From NCBI RefSeq assembly GCF_003431975.1, contig NZ_CP027116.1, forward strand, positions 2,728,001-2,792,000: a stretch of DNA of 64,000 bases. The letters are read 5' to 3'. The stretch comes from Bacillus pumilus. Lineage in GTDB: Bacteria; Bacillota; Bacilli; Bacillales; Bacillaceae. Made by a program: the position numbers and the translations under genes. The notes below the pieces were generated by a model. The model did no database searches, was not told where the DNA came from, and was given only the letters and a program-made list of their open reading frames with translations. Positions 18,744 through 28,227 of the stretch are shown piece by piece (position 1 is the first letter of the stretch; the number at the start of each line of letters is the position of its first letter).

Positions 18744-18758
18744 GTTGATTTCCTCCTC

Positions 18759-19793
18759 TTAGTCCTGCTTGAATTGCTTTGTGAATCTAATATCATTTGT
18801 GTAGAAATGGCGAATATCATCAATGCCGTATTTGAGCATCGCAATACGTTCAACACCCATTCCAAAAGCAAAGCCTTGATAAGTTTCAGGATCAAATCCG
18901 CTCATTTTCAGGACATTCGGATGAACCATTCCTGCACCTAAAATCTCAATCCAGCCTGTTCCTTTACATACAGAACAGCCTTTTCCACCACATTTAAAGC
19001 AAGACACATCGACTTCAACAGATGGTTCTGTGAATGGGAAAAAGCTTGGGCGCAGTCTAATTTCACGATCTTCACCAAACATTTTTCTTGCGACTGTCTC
19101 CAGCGTTCCTTTTAGATCACTCATGCTAATATTGTGATCGACAACAAGCCCTTCAATCTGCATGAATTGATGTGAATGAGTCGCGTCATCACTGTCTCGT
19201 CTATATACTTTCCCAGGGCAGATGATCTTCACAGGACCTTGTCCTTTATATTTTTCAAGTGTACGTGCTTGAACTGGTGATGTTTGTGTTCTGAGTAGTG
19301 TATCCTCGGTAATATAGAAGCTGTCCTGCATATCACGTGCTGGATGCTCCTTTGGAAGATTCAGCGCTTCAAAGTTATAGTAATCCGTTTCTACCTCAGG
19401 ACCTTCCTCAACGGTATAACCCATGCCAATAAATAAATCTTCAATATCTTCGACAACAATCGTTAATGGATGTCTTGCCCCCATTTTGATTGGACTTGCT
19501 GGCAATGTGACATCAATCGTTTGAGACGCAAGTTTCTTCTTCACTTCTTCTTTTTCGAGCTGTTCATTTTTTTCAGCAATAGCACCAGCAATCTGCTCTC
19601 TCACTTCGTTTGCAAGTGCGCCCATTTTCGGTCTTTCTTCTGCGGAGAGCTTGCCCATTCCACGAAGCACTTCTGTGATCGGTCCTTTTTTCCCTAAATA
19701 TTGAACACGAATGTCATTGACTTCTTTAAGCGAGCTAGCTGCTTCAACCTTCGCTATCGCCTCTGTTTCAAGCTGTTTTAACGTTTCTTGCAT
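18759..19793 (-). CDS. pheS: Phenylalanyl-tRNA synthetase, alpha subunit
   Basis: Catalytic subunit of PheRS. The start is taken at M-Q-E-T-L-K-Q (19791-19793) because AAAGGAGG is nine bases upstream; the longer frame to 19820 would include that site. This gives 344 residues, the usual Bacillus length. An N-terminal coiled coil is followed by the class II core: motif 1 near [19 protein letters not shown], then DSFYITED, motif 2 [30 protein letters not shown], and motif 3 [29 protein letters not shown] cysteine cluster typical of Firmicutes PheS is near 270. First gene of the T-box operon pheST. Confidence 0.97.
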   Translation of the reverse strand: MQETLKQLETEAIAKVEAASSLKEVNDIRVQYLGKKGPITEVLRGMGKLSAEERPKMGALANEVREQIAGAIAEKNEQLEKEEVKKKLASQTIDVTLPASPIKMGARHPLTIVVEDIEDLFIGMGYTVEEGPEVETDYYNFEALNLPKEHPARDMQDSFYITEDTLLRTQTSPVQARTLEKYKGQGPVKIICPGKVYRRDSDDATHSHQFMQIEGLVVDHNISMSDLKGTLETVARKMFGEDREIRLRPSFFPFTEPSVEVDVSCFKCGGKGCSVCKGTGWIEILGAGMVHPNVLKMSGFDPETYQGFAFGMGVERIAMLKYGIDDIRHFYTNDIRFTKQFKQD

Positions 19794-19861
19794 GAGTGTA
19801 ATCCTCCTTTTGATATACAAAGCCGCCTGGATAAACGGCTGTTTGATCGTTTGAAGACAAT

Positions 19862-20131
19862 AAAAAAAACCCGTCCCTCCAAAAAGAAGGGACGAGTTGT
19901 GGTCGCGGTACCACCCTTGTTAAGCACAAATGCATGTGCGAATAAGCTTCATTGACATAACGGAATCAAACGAATCCGGTTCACCTTTACGCAAAACTTG
20001 CGGTCCCGGTGACAACTCCAGAGGTGAATTCCTGTTTCAGCATTCCTTAAATGCACTTTCAGTCTACGGTGCATTCTCCCTATAAGGCCGCTCCTTGAAA
20101 CAATCTTCCTCTATCATGGTTTTTAAATATT
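19862..20131 (-). promoter_or_regulatory. T-box riboswitch of pheST (tRNA-Phe)
   Basis: Leader RNA that binds uncharged tRNA-Phe and switches from terminator to antiterminator. The conserved T-box core AAGGGTGGTACCGCGA is at 19903-19918. The terminator (19862-19898) has a 13-base-pair GC-rich stem followed by eight T residues. The likely specifier codon TTC (Phe), followed by the usual A, is at 20026-20028 in GGAATTCACC. All on the minus strand directly upstream of pheS. Confidence 0.95.
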
Positions 20132-20137
20132 AGTTTT

Positions 20138-20166
20138 ATTATAGTGAAAATAAACACAAGTTGCAA
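20138..20166 (-). promoter_or_regulatory. SigA promoter of pheST
   Basis: TTGCAA (20161-20166) and TATAAT (20138-20143) with a 17-base spacer on the minus strand, just upstream of the T-box and just after the ysgA stop. Confidence 0.82.
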
Positions 20167-20168
20167 CA

Positions 20169-20912
20169 CTATCCACGCAAATGATAGACAAGAACGGCGG
20201 CTGCAACAGCCACATTTAATGATTCTGCTTGTCCATACATTGGCACATATAAATTGTGGTCAGTCATTTGCAGAATTTCTGGATCAATACCTGCTCCTTC
20301 ATTGCCAACAATTAATGCAAACGGACCTTCTGCTGTTACGCCTCTATACGCTTTCGCATTTTTTAAAGCACTTCCGTATACAGGTATACCTTGCTCCTTA
20401 CATGCTCGTATGGTCTGCTGAAGGGCTTGTTTTAATATTGGCAGATGGAAATGCGACCCTTGTGCGGAACGAAGCGTTTTTCCGTTAAATGCATCAACTG
20501 TTCCATCGCCTAAGATCACAGCATCAAGACCAGCGGCATCTGCTGTCCGGATGAGTGTACCTAGATTCCCCGGGTCCTGCACTGCATCTAACAGAAGAAG
20601 TCGTTCATATTTCTTTTCTTCAAATACAGGAACCGCACAAACTGCTGCGATGTGCTGAGGCGTTTCTGTTTCTGTCATGGCAGAAAAGGCTTCTTCACTC
20701 AGTTCATAAAGCTCAATGTCACGATCGATCTGAGAAGGAAGCATATCACGTGATGTGACCATTAGTTCTTTTACATTCCCGCTCTTCAATGCTTCTTCGA
20801 CTAAGTGTATTCCCTCAACGAGAAACAGCCCTGTTTTCGTTCGTTCTTTTTTTGTATGGAGCTTTTTCCACTGTTTAATGTTTGTATTTTTAGCTGATTC
20901 TATATATTTCAA
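20169..20912 (-). CDS. ysgA: TrmH/SpoU-family RNA 2'-O-methyltransferase
   Basis: A 247-residue SPOUT-class methyltransferase. The N-terminal substrate-binding part ([19 protein letters not shown]) is followed by the knotted SAM-binding domain: motif 1 [21 protein letters not shown] (about 106-126), motif 2 [11 protein letters not shown] near 200, motif 3 [19 protein letters not shown] at the C-terminus. Matches B. subtilis YsgA, an rRNA methyltransferase candidate; the modified nucleotide cannot be told from sequence. Divergent from sspI and upstream of pheST, whose promoter starts at its end. Confidence 0.93.
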   Translation of the reverse strand: MKYIESAKNTNIKQWKKLHTKKERTKTGLFLVEGIHLVEEALKSGNVKELMVTSRDMLPSQIDRDIELYELSEEAFSAMTETETPQHIAAVCAVPVFEEKKYERLLLLDAVQDPGNLGTLIRTADAAGLDAVILGDGTVDAFNGKTLRSAQGSHFHLPILKQALQQTIRACKEQGIPVYGSALKNAKAYRGVTAEGPFALIVGNEGAGIDPEILQMTDHNLYVPMYGQAESLNVAVAAAVLVYHLRG

Positions 20913-21025
20913 GCGACTTTAACTCCTTTAAATATCATGAATTTATTATATCTCATGCACACTACATAATAAACCTGTCTTTGAGACAGAATAGGGCTAT
21001 TACCATCAAAAAAGGAGTGTGGGCA

Positions 21026-21247
21026 ATGGATTTTAATTTAAGAGGTGCAGTCATTCAAAATATCACCGGCCATAATCAAGAGCAGCTTGAGCATACGATT
21101 TTAGACGCCATTCAAAGTGGTGAGGAAAAAATGCTTCCAGGCCTTGGCGTGCTGTTCGAAGTACTATGGCAAGAAGCCTCAGAAAACGAGAAATCCGAGA
21201 TCCTTGAAACATTAGAGCAAGGCTTAAAGCCTCAGCAGCAGCAATAA
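21026..21247 (+). CDS. sspI: Small acid-soluble spore protein I
   Basis: Minor spore core protein made late in the forespore. The 73-residue protein starts M-D-F-N-L-R-G-A-V and has the family core [22 protein letters not shown] at 21026 is preceded by AAGGAG eight bases upstream; an in-frame upstream ATG at 20981 has no such site. SigG control is known in B. subtilis; I could not place a convincing SigG promoter. Its presence marks the organism as a spore former. Confidence 0.93.
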   Translation: MDFNLRGAVIQNITGHNQEQLEHTILDAIQSGEEKMLPGLGVLFEVLWQEASENEKSEILETLEQGLKPQQQQ

Positions 21248-21290
21248 AAGAAAGCCGGTTTGCTATGATAAGCAAACCGGCTTTTTTGAT
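21248..21290. terminator. Bidirectional terminator between sspI and cstA
   Basis: Fourteen-base-pair perfect stem AAAGCCGGTTTGCT / AGCAAACCGGCTTT (21251-21284), flanked by TTTT on the plus strand and TTTCTTTTATT on the minus strand, so it serves both convergent genes. Confidence 0.9.
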
Positions 21291-23087
21291 TTAGCCAGTG
21301 ATCGGCGTTTCCATTCGAAGCGTTGGATCACGCCAAATCTCGACCCATTTTTTCACCGCAAACACAATGATCACAAATCCTAAGATCAGCATGATCATTG
21401 ACAGCACAGCATTCAGCACGCTGTAACCAGATGCTTCAGGATTAAGATATACATTCGCTACCATCCAATAGCCCGCATAATTCACCGTCACATATAAGTA
21501 TGCAAGCGGAATTAAACAAGTCAGCATATATCGCCTTTTATCTGCAATTTTTAATACAACCGTTGCCCCGATGATTAATCCGACTGATGCCATTAACTGA
21601 TTCGAAACCCCAAACAGTGCCCAAATGGACCCGATGTCTCCAGAATAAAGCAAGTATCCCCACATAAAACAAGCAAGCGCACTTGCAAACACCGACCCAG
21701 GTAACCAGTCATTTCGTTTAAGCGGTTTATACGCTTCGCCAAAGAAGTCTTGAATCAAATAGCGCGCCACACGTGTTCCTGCATCAATAGCAGTTAAAAT
21801 AAAGACCGCTTCAAACATAATGACGAATTGAAAAAAATAAGACGCCAAATGACTAAAGAACGGAATTCCCGTAAAGATATACGCCATCCCAACAGCTAAT
21901 GTCACAGCTCCACCCGTTCTTCCTTCTAAATCAAGACCAATTTCCTTACTTAGCTGCGGAAGGTTCTCGACACTCATTCCGAGCGTTCGGAACATTTCTG
22001 GCGTACTGTTAATCGCAAAATAATCTCCTGGGTGAAGAGCCGTCGCAGCAATTAACGCCATGATTCCAACTAGGCACTCTACTAGCATTGCGCCAAATGC
22101 GACCGGCTTCATATCGCTCCAGCGGTCAAGCATCTTAGGCGTTGTCCCTGATCCAACAAATGCGTGGAAGCCGGAAATGGCACCGCAAGCAATCGTAATC
22201 GAAATAAATGGCCAGACAGGACCAGCTAAGACAGGCCCTCCTCCATTCACAAACTCAGTAAACGCTGGGAATTGAATCGTTGGATTCACCACAAAGATTC
22301 CAGCTATCAGCGCGATAAAAACACCAATTTTCATAAAACTACTTAAATAGTCTCTCGGTGCCAGTAGCAGCCAAACCGGCAATGCCGCAGCAAAAAAGGC
22401 ATAAATCGGCAGGGCAAGTGCAAGCGTTTTTGTATCAAGTGTTAAAACATCACCAAGTGCCGTTCCTTGAATATTCGGCCCAAGGAATACACCAATCATG
22501 AGCAAAATAAAGCCCGCAGTTGTGGCTAGTTTTAAATTGCCTGTCTTTTTATAATAAAGACCAACCCCCATCGCAATTGGAATTGTGATTCCGACTGCGA
22601 ATGTCCCCCAAGGGTTTCGTTCTAAGGCATGAAGCACAACCATAGACAATCCTGCCATTGTGATCGTAATGATAAACAGCATCGCTAGTCCTGTACAAAA
22701 TCCCGCAACAGGTCCTAGCTCTTCCTTCGCTACCTCTGATAATGATTTCCCTTTTTTTCGCATCGACGCAAATAAGACGACCAGATCATGTACAGCTCCG
22801 CCAATCACTGCGCCGATTAACAGCCAAAGAAGACCAGGTAAATATCCAAATTGGGCGGCTAAAATGGGACCAACTAATGGGCCGGCAGCTGCAATCGCCG
22901 CAAAGTGATGCCCAAATGTGACCCATTTATTGGTTGGCACATAATCTTTTCCATCCTCTAATGTGTGAGCCGGTGTAGGATGATCGTCTGTCACCTTTAA
23001 AACCTTGACCATCATAAAAGTGCCATAAAGACGATAGGCAATCGCTAAAATACACATAGATCCTATTACAATTGTAACCGCATTCAT
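21291..23087 (-). CDS. cstA: CstA-family carbon-starvation transporter (peptide/pyruvate)
   Basis: A 598-residue polytopic membrane protein with many hydrophobic spans (I estimate 14-16). N-terminal CstA signature: DGKDYVPTNKWVTFGHHFAAIAAAGP near 46-71, then VLAAQFG-like and LLWLLIGAVIGGAVHD, then a long loop with FHAFVGSGTTPKML near 300. E. coli CstA and BtsT carry pyruvate and peptides; the B. subtilis homologue is linked to peptide use. Same length as the B. subtilis protein. Ribosome site AGGGGATG. Single gene with a terminator shared with sspI. The upstream region has no clear cre match. Confidence 0.92.
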   Translation of the reverse strand: MNAVTIVIGSMCILAIAYRLYGTFMMVKVLKVTDDHPTPAHTLEDGKDYVPTNKWVTFGHHFAAIAAAGPLVGPILAAQFGYLPGLLWLLIGAVIGGAVHDLVVLFASMRKKGKSLSEVAKEELGPVAGFCTGLAMLFIITITMAGLSMVVLHALERNPWGTFAVGITIPIAMGVGLYYKKTGNLKLATTAGFILLMIGVFLGPNIQGTALGDVLTLDTKTLALALPIYAFFAAALPVWLLLAPRDYLSSFMKIGVFIALIAGIFVVNPTIQFPAFTEFVNGGGPVLAGPVWPFISITIACGAISGFHAFVGSGTTPKMLDRWSDMKPVAFGAMLVECLVGIMALIAATALHPGDYFAINSTPEMFRTLGMSVENLPQLSKEIGLDLEGRTGGAVTLAVGMAYIFTGIPFFSHLASYFFQFVIMFEAVFILTAIDAGTRVARYLIQDFFGEAYKPLKRNDWLPGSVFASALACFMWGYLLYSGDIGSIWALFGVSNQLMASVGLIIGATVVLKIADKRRYMLTCLIPLAYLYVTVNYAGYWMVANVYLNPEASGYSVLNAVLSMIMLILGFVIIVFAVKKWVEIWRDPTLRMETPITG

Positions 23088-23395
23088 TTAACCATCCCCT
23101 TCGCACAAACATTTTGTTACAAATATAACATAAATTGTTTGATTTTTCTTTCTTTTAAAAACAAGTTAATCAATAAGAATAATAAGTTTATTTTTAAGTG
23201 AGCTTCACCTACTTCCATAAAATCTCTTTTGACAGGGTGTACGCTAGCCTCTGTCCTTTTTATTGCTTTCATCTTACAAAAATAAAAGCCAGATCACATG
23301 TGCCTTAATCACTAGAATATTTTCTCTTCTTTTGTCAAAAACAGGTCTTTTGACGCAACTTAAATCGGCATTCATTTCCTGGGAAATTCAATGTA
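23088..23395. other. Intergenic region upstream of cstA
   Basis: About 300 AT-rich bases without an ORF of quality. It must hold the cstA promoter: TGTTATATT around 23121-23130 on the minus strand is a possible -10, without a good -35. At 23231-23255 a GACAGGG / CC-T-CTGTC hairpin is followed by CTTTTTATT on the plus strand, a terminator for plus-strand transcription although no plus-strand gene precedes it. No cre or other operator is convincing. Confidence 0.5.
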
Positions 23396-23430
23396 CAAAA
23401 AAACCTTCCCCCTGTACTGAGGAAAGGCTT
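23396..23430 (-). terminator. Terminator of ysdC
   Basis: Ten-base-pair stem AAGCCTTTCC / GGGAAGGTTT with two wobble pairs, followed by seven T residues on the minus strand, seven bases after the ysdC stop. Confidence 0.85.
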
Positions 23431-23436
23431 TCTTAT

Positions 23437-24525
23437 TTAAGAACCGTACGTAATCTGTTCGACAGTCTTTTGATCAAGTCTTTTGATTACTTCTGTTAAA
23501 AGCTTCACTGCATTTTCATAATCGTCTCGGTGAATCATTGCTGCATGGGTATGGATATACCTGCTTGGAATACCGATAGATAGAGACGGGACACCATGAC
23601 CTGTTAAATGGATTCCACCAGCATCCGTCCCACCGCCAGGCATTGAGTCATATTGATAAGGGATGTTCAATTCATCTGCTGTTTGGACAACAAAATCGCG
23701 AAGCCCTTTATGAGATACCATTGAAGCATCAAATACAACAATCGTTGGCCCTTTGCCAAGTTTGCTTGTTGCTTCTTTTTCAGTGATACCCGGCGTGTCT
23801 CCTGCTACACCAACATCAATGGCAAATCCAATATCAGGCTGGATCGTAGCCGCTGCTGTTTTGGCACCACGCAGGCCTACTTCCTCCTGTACAGTTGCCA
23901 CACTGTAAGCAATATTTTCATGCTGAGTGTTGTGTAAGTTCTTCATGACATCAATCGCCACTGCACAGCCGATACGGTTGTCCCATGCTTTTGCAAGGAG
24001 CATTTTTTCATCATTCATCACTGTGAACTCGAAATAAGGAACGATTTGATCTCCAGGAAGCACGCCCCACTCCATTGCTTGTTCTTTGCTTGATGCTCCG
24101 ATATCGATAAACATATCTGTAATCTCAATCGATTTTTTTCGAGCTTCAGGTGACAAGACATGCGGTGGCTTTGATCCAATCACACCTGTGATGTCTCCCT
24201 TTTTCGTCACAATGGTTACACGCTGTGCAAGCATGACCTGTGACCACCAGCCTCCAACTGTTTGGAAACGAATGTAGCCTTTATCATCAATTTTTGTCAC
24301 CATAAACCCGACTTCATCTAAATGGCCAGCGAGCATAATTTTAGGTCCGTTTGCGTTTCCTTCCTTCTTAGCGATGAAACTGCCAAGGCGGTCACTAGAG
24401 ACTTCATCTGCATATGATTCTATGTATGTCTGCATGACTTTTTTGACATCACGTTCATTTCCTGGAATCCCTTTTGCATCCGTTAGGTCTTTCAGCATAG
24501 TTAATGTTTGATCTAGCTTTGTCAT
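23437..24525 (-). CDS. ysdC: M42-family metallo-aminopeptidase YsdC
   Basis: Cytoplasmic dinuclear-zinc aminopeptidase of the M42 (tetrahedral peptidase) family, often mislabelled endoglucanase M. The 362-residue protein shows the metal and catalytic motifs in order: [13 protein letters not shown] (about 64-76), [14 protein letters not shown] (about 180), [16 protein letters not shown] (about 208), [10 protein letters not shown], and [25 protein letters not shown] near 318, with [15 protein letters not shown] at the end. ATG has AAAGGAGG nine bases upstream. In B. subtilis the ara operon lies between this gene and cstA; here they are neighbours. Confidence 0.93.
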   Translation of the reverse strand: MTKLDQTLTMLKDLTDAKGIPGNERDVKKVMQTYIESYADEVSSDRLGSFIAKKEGNANGPKIMLAGHLDEVGFMVTKIDDKGYIRFQTVGGWWSQVMLAQRVTIVTKKGDITGVIGSKPPHVLSPEARKKSIEITDMFIDIGASSKEQAMEWGVLPGDQIVPYFEFTVMNDEKMLLAKAWDNRIGCAVAIDVMKNLHNTQHENIAYSVATVQEEVGLRGAKTAAATIQPDIGFAIDVGVAGDTPGITEKEATSKLGKGPTIVVFDASMVSHKGLRDFVVQTADELNIPYQYDSMPGGGTDAGGIHLTGHGVPSLSIGIPSRYIHTHAAMIHRDDYENAVKLLTEVIKRLDQKTVEQITYGS

Positions 24526-24642
24526 TCCATATATCCTCCTTTATCTTCATGGTGCATTCTTATTATACAAAACCTCTTTCGTTCAATACGATCTTTTTAT
24601 GAATATTTTTTCGTTTAACGAAATATTTTTTTAAAAAAAGTT

Positions 24643-24668
24643 GAAACCTTTTGGCCTTTTCATTCGTA
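24643..24668 (+). promoter_or_regulatory. Candidate ECF (SigW-type) promoter of ysdB
   Basis: TGAAAC, about 16 bases, then CGTA, placed 36 bases upstream of the ysdB start. This matches the SigW consensus TGAAAC-N16-CGTA and fits the known SigW control of ysdB in B. subtilis. Confidence 0.65.
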
Positions 24669-24704
24669 GTACATCAGATAACGGTATTGGAGGTGCATCC
24701 TGTC

Positions 24705-25109
24705 ATGTTTGTAATCCTCGTTAGACTTGCTCTTGTTGCACTGCTTGTCTACATCTTCTACATGGCGGTAAAATTCTTCTCAAATCCGAGAAGAAAGCTG
24801 AAACAAGCACAATTAAAAGAAGGCTTTTATTTTATGGACGAACAACAAAATGCACGCAAAAATTTTAATTTCGTCTATAAAGGTGTCTTGTTTGAAGGGG
24901 AGAAGCATGTTCCTTCTAAGGATCATCCTCTGTTTGTCCACTCCATTTACGTTTGGACCGAGTCACCTGAGAAGCTAAATGAATTTACATTAGAAGACTT
25001 TGAAAAATTAGAGGAAAACATTATTGAACGATATCCTCAAACAAAAATTGATTGGGATCAGCCCATAAAAAAAATCAAACAAAAAAAAGGAGCAGACACG
25101 CCGTCCTAA
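24705..25109 (+). CDS. ysdB: Sigma-W-type membrane-anchored protein YsdB
   Basis: A 134-residue protein with one N-terminal membrane span (M-F-V-I-L-V-R-L-A-L, about 1-22) and a cytosolic, charged domain ending in KKIKQKKG. It resembles B. subtilis YsdB, which belongs to the SigW envelope-stress regulon; biochemical role unknown. Start at 24705 follows TTGGAGGTG about nine bases upstream; the in-frame extension to 24651 lacks a ribosome site. Upstream, TGAAACCTTTTGGCCTTTTCATTCGTA (24643-24669, split here as TGAAAC, then CGTA) has the SigW-like TGAAAC -35 and CGTA -10 with a 17-base spacer. Confidence 0.82.
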   Translation: MFVILVRLALVALLVYIFYMAVKFFSNPRRKLKQAQLKEGFYFMDEQQNARKNFNFVYKGVLFEGEKHVPSKDHPLFVHSIYVWTESPEKLNEFTLEDFEKLEENIIERYPQTKIDWDQPIKKIKQKKGADTPS

Positions 25110-25126
25110 TGGCGTCTGCTCCTTTT
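25086..25126. terminator. Bidirectional terminator between ysdB and ysdA
   Basis: Stem AAAGGAGCAGA plus CGCC against GGCG plus TCTGCTCCTTT with a two-base bulge. T-rich tails on both strands. It serves the convergent pair ysdB and ysdA. Confidence 0.88.
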
Positions 25127-25393
25127 TCAGATGAATTGAATATATCCCAATATGATCAACTGCACCATGATTAACACAGGCATGCCAATTTGAAAGGCAG
25201 GATGCTTTGTTTTGTGGCGGAAATACTGCATCCCTAGATATGATCCAGCAGCCCCAAAAAGCACGGCAGCACTCCATAAGTGCGCCTCTGAAATTCTCCA
25301 TTTATGCGCTTTTGCCCGGCGTTTGTCCTCTCCCATGAGAAAAAAACCATAGCCATTTACCAAGATCAGCAGTAGAATGACAGTGAAATTCAT
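25127..25393 (-). CDS. ysdA: DUF1294 membrane protein YsdA
   Basis: An 88-residue protein with three to four hydrophobic segments (2-18, 42-55, 68-87). The family core GEDKRRAKAHKWRISEAHLW sits between the first two, matching DUF1294. Function unknown. It follows the infC-rpmI-rplT terminator by only 20 bases, so it either has a promoter overlapping that hairpin or is read by leakage. Conserved neighbour of the ribosomal operon in Bacillus. Confidence 0.85.
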   Translation of the reverse strand: MNFTVILLLILVNGYGFFLMGEDKRRAKAHKWRISEAHLWSAAVLFGAAGSYLGMQYFRHKTKHPAFQIGMPVLIMVQLIILGYIQFI

Positions 25394-25412
25394 TGATTAC
25401 ACCTCACATGAT

Positions 25413-25447
25413 GAAAAAAAGATCACCCCTCGACGGAATGATCTTTT
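25413..25447 (-). terminator. Terminator of infC-rpmI-rplT
   Basis: Nine-base-pair stem AAAAGATCA / TGATCTTTT (25417-25447), then more T residues on the minus strand, eight bases after the rplT stop. Confidence 0.88.
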
Positions 25448-25454
25448 ATATGAC

Positions 25455-25826
<372 letters not shown>

Positions 25827-25845
25827 CTATGATTCCTATTCCAAA

Positions 25846-26070
<225 letters not shown>

Positions 26071-26586
26071 TTACTTTTCGACTTTTGGTGCAAGCATGAG
26101 GAACATGCTACGTCCGTCCATCTTAGGTTTTGTTTCTACTGTTGCTACTTCAGCGCAAGCTTCAGAGAAACGGTCTAACACGCGCTGTCCGATTTCTTTA
26201 TGCGTAATCGCACGGCCTTTAAAGCGGATAGAAGCTTTCACTTTATCTCCCTTTTCAAGGAATTTGATTGCATTACGGAGCTTCGTGTTAAAATCATGTT
26301 CATCGATTGTCGGGCTCAACCGAACTTCTTTTAAGCTAATGATTTTTTGATTCTTACGTGCCTCTTTTTCCTTCTTCTGCTGTTCGAATCGGAACTTACC
26401 ATAGTCCATGATTCGGCAAACAGGTGGTTTTGCATTTGCAGCAACTAACACAAGGTCAAGATTGGCTTTCGTAGCAATTTCCAGAGCTTCCTGGCGGGTT
26501 TTAATCCCCAGCTGATCGCCATTTTGTCCGATCAAACGAACTTCACGCGCACGAATACCTTCATTAACTAATTGATCTTTGCTAAT
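26071..26586 (-). CDS. infC: Translation initiation factor IF-3 (ATT start)
   Basis: Binds the 30S subunit, checks start-codon pairing and prevents subunit joining. I extend the frame upstream of the first standard start to ATT at 26584-26586, which reads [17 protein letters not shown], the conserved N-domain start of IF-3, with GGAGG nine bases before it. That gives 171 residues, normal length. The C-domain contains [17 protein letters not shown] and GKDKVK-like [17 protein letters not shown] starts are a known feature of infC that lets IF-3 limit its own synthesis. First gene of the operon behind the L20 leader. Confidence 0.95.
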   Translation of the reverse strand: MSKDQLVNEGIRAREVRLIGQNGDQLGIKTRQEALEIATKANLDLVLVAANAKPPVCRIMDYGKFRFEQQKKEKEARKNQKIISLKEVRLSPTIDEHDFNTKLRNAIKFLEKGDKVKASIRFKGRAITHKEIGQRVLDRFSEACAEVATVETKPKMDGRSMFLMLAPKVEK

Positions 26587-26801
26587 AGTGAGCCACCTCC
26601 ATGAGATTTTGAATTGAGTTCACAATTCATTATGACCATTTCGTTGTATGTTTTACAGGCAAACAAAAAGTGTGGGCATATAAAACACCCACACTGCGAA
26701 CATTTGCATGAAAAATAAATGTACGGTCAACCTGTCAACTACAAACATGTGTCAATCAGGTGAGAAGCGGGTGCTTCTGCTTGTGATATCTATTCAATTC
26801 G
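26587..26801 (-). promoter_or_regulatory. L20-type leader with attenuator
   Basis: A roughly 215-base untranslated leader from the promoter to infC. It contains a terminator: GTGTGGG / CCCACAC stem at 26669-26695 followed by CTTTTTGTTTG on the minus strand. In Bacillus the same position holds the L20 leader, where bound L20 favours termination. The call rests on position, length and attenuator; I did not verify the L20-binding fold. Confidence 0.78.
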
Positions 26802-26807
26802 TTAATT

Positions 26808-26836
26808 ATTCTACACAATTTTCATCTGTCCGTCAA
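26808..26836 (-). promoter_or_regulatory. SigA promoter of infC-rpmI-rplT
   Basis: TTGACG (26831-26836) and TAGAAT (26808-26813) with a 17-base spacer on the minus strand. Confidence 0.85.
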
Positions 26837-26916
26837 GTAACCGAACTTTTGAAACAACTTTTTTATTTTATCATGATGAAACGAATTGGGCAAGGCTTTT
26901 TCAAAGAATGCAGTCA

Positions 26917-27612
26917 TTAAAGAATCAATTGCAGAAAAATTGGGATGACAATAACGGTCACCACTCCTACGACCACAACAGCGATACTTGCCATGGCTGC
27001 TTCCACTTCTCCCATTTCAATCCCAACAGACACGCCAAGCGCATGCCCTGATGTACCGAGTGCAAGTCCTTTTGCCACTGGGTTTTTAATGCGAAACCAT
27101 TTTAAGAAGAAAGCACCTAGTGCATACACAATCACTGCGTTAAAGATGACCGCAAAGGCTGTAATATCTGCGATTCCGCCAATATCCTTCGCGATCGGAA
27201 GTGCAATTGCTGTCGTAGCTGCCTGTGGGAGCATACTTTTCATTACAGCCGCATCAAGATGAATCCCTTTTGATACGATATATACGATCGTAATGGAACA
27301 AAGTGAACCGACAAAAATAGCAGATAAAATCTGCCACCAATATTTTTTAAGCAAAGCCCGCTGCTTATAAAGCGGAATGGCGAAAGCAATGGTTGCAGGC
27401 TCTAAGAAAAACTTGATGATCTTGCCGCCTTCATTATAATCTGCGTAAGAAAAACCGCCGATTTTCAAAAATAAAATGCCTAATACCATCGCCACAAAAA
27501 GTGGGGTAAATAAGAAGAAGCCTTTTGATTTTTTAAATAAGAATGTACCGATCCCAAAGGCGACTAATGAAACGACTATACCAAAATATGGACTCATCGT
27601 ACTTGTACCCAT
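26917..27612 (-). CDS. pftB: LrgB-family subunit of pyruvate facilitator
   Basis: Membrane partner of PftA (YsbA); in B. subtilis the pair forms a facilitated pyruvate uptake/export system. 231 residues with about seven or eight spans. LrgB features: [19 protein letters not shown] at the N-terminus, [16 protein letters not shown] near 70, [20 protein letters not shown] near 130, and [18 protein letters not shown] near 183. It starts 14 bases after pftA. Regulated by LytST through the site upstream of pftA. Also called ysbB or lrgB. No clear terminator follows before the infC promoter region. Confidence 0.93.
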   Translation of the reverse strand: MGTSTMSPYFGIVVSLVAFGIGTFLFKKSKGFFLFTPLFVAMVLGILFLKIGGFSYADYNEGGKIIKFFLEPATIAFAIPLYKQRALLKKYWWQILSAIFVGSLCSITIVYIVSKGIHLDAAVMKSMLPQAATTAIALPIAKDIGGIADITAFAVIFNAVIVYALGAFFLKWFRIKNPVAKGLALGTSGHALGVSVGIEMGEVEAAMASIAVVVVGVVTVIVIPIFLQLIL

Positions 27613-27626
27613 GCTGCTTTCCTCCT

Positions 27627-28070
27627 TTAATGCGTACTTGAAGCTGGTTTATTGGAATGAGAAGGAGTCGATTTACTCTCCTTTGTCTCTTTGCGTTTCT
27701 GAGGTTTTTCGGATAATTGCATAAGAAGCTGCGAGAACAGCCCTGTCGCTGCAAGCAGCATAATGGTTGCAATGATAATGACGCCGACGACTTGCACCCC
27801 GACTTCTTGCATGACACCAAGTGATTGAATAACCGAGATACCAGAGGGAACAAATAGAAAGCTAATGAGCCCTGTTAATGAAGTACCTAATTGCTCAACC
27901 TGTTCCAGTTTGACGATTTTCGTTGTCAGCAAAACAAATAATAGAACCAAACCAATTACAGATGCAGGCATCGGAATTGGTAAATACATTGAAATGAGAT
28001 TAGAAACGAACATTACGGTTGCAAAGATAAATGCTTGAGATAGAAATCCATATACTTTAGTGGCACTCAT
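27627..28070 (-). CDS. pftA: LrgA-family subunit of pyruvate facilitator
   Basis: 147-residue membrane protein with four spans (about 8-28, 35-52, 68-88, 95-118) and a long charged C-terminal tail ([17 protein letters not shown]) on the cytoplasmic side. The holin-like LrgA signature is [18 protein letters not shown] near 28-45. Historically called holin-like; work in B. subtilis assigned pyruvate transport to YsbA/PftA. A strong AAGAGGTGAAGG ribosome site precedes ATG. First gene of pftAB, directly downstream of the regulator genes lytST and their terminator. Confidence 0.93.
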   Translation of the reverse strand: MSATKVYGFLSQAFIFATVMFVSNLISMYLPIPMPASVIGLVLLFVLLTTKIVKLEQVEQLGTSLTGLISFLFVPSGISVIQSLGVMQEVGVQVVGVIIIATIMLLAATGLFSQLLMQLSEKPQKRKETKESKSTPSHSNKPASSTH

Positions 28071-28100
28071 GCCCCTTCACCTCTTTCTTCGATTGACCCC

Positions 28101-28190
28101 AGTATAAGGCATGAAATATACGAATGAAGCGTTTACAATGAAACTCACCGAATTCAATGATTGAAATGCAGAAAACGAGTATTGAAATAC
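28101..28190 (-). promoter_or_regulatory. pftA promoter with candidate LytT direct repeats and cre-like site
   Basis: On the minus strand, TATACT (28101-28106) is a good -10 but the -35 position (CTTCAT) is poor, suggesting an activator. Upstream are two copies of ATTTCAAT at 28160-28169 and 28181-28190 (GCATTTCAAT and GTATTTCAAT) spaced 21 bases start to start, two helical turns, as LytTR-type regulators prefer. Between them and the promoter, TGTAAACGCTTCA (28125-28137) resembles a cre site one base short. Binding is inferred. Confidence 0.6.
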
Positions 28191-28193
28191 AAA

Positions 28194-28227
28194 CAAAAAA
28201 AGCCGCTCTACTCTAGCAGGAGCGACT
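28194..28227 (-). terminator. Terminator of lytST
   Basis: Hairpin AGTCGCTCCTGCT / AGTAGAGCGGCT (28201-28227) overlapping the last lytT codons, followed on the minus strand by seven T residues and TGTTTG. Confidence 0.85.

Noticed and set aside
19794..19820. Extended pheS start
   Set aside because: The extra codons contain the ribosome site itself, and Bacillus PheS has 344 residues from the inner ATG.
20940..21000. SigG promoter of sspI
   Set aside because: CATAATA and CACACTA-like -10 candidates exist but none has a -35 at 17-18 bases.
23088..23260. cre site for cstA
   Set aside because: The best candidate (TGAAAGCAATAAAA) lacks the central CG and the 3' half.
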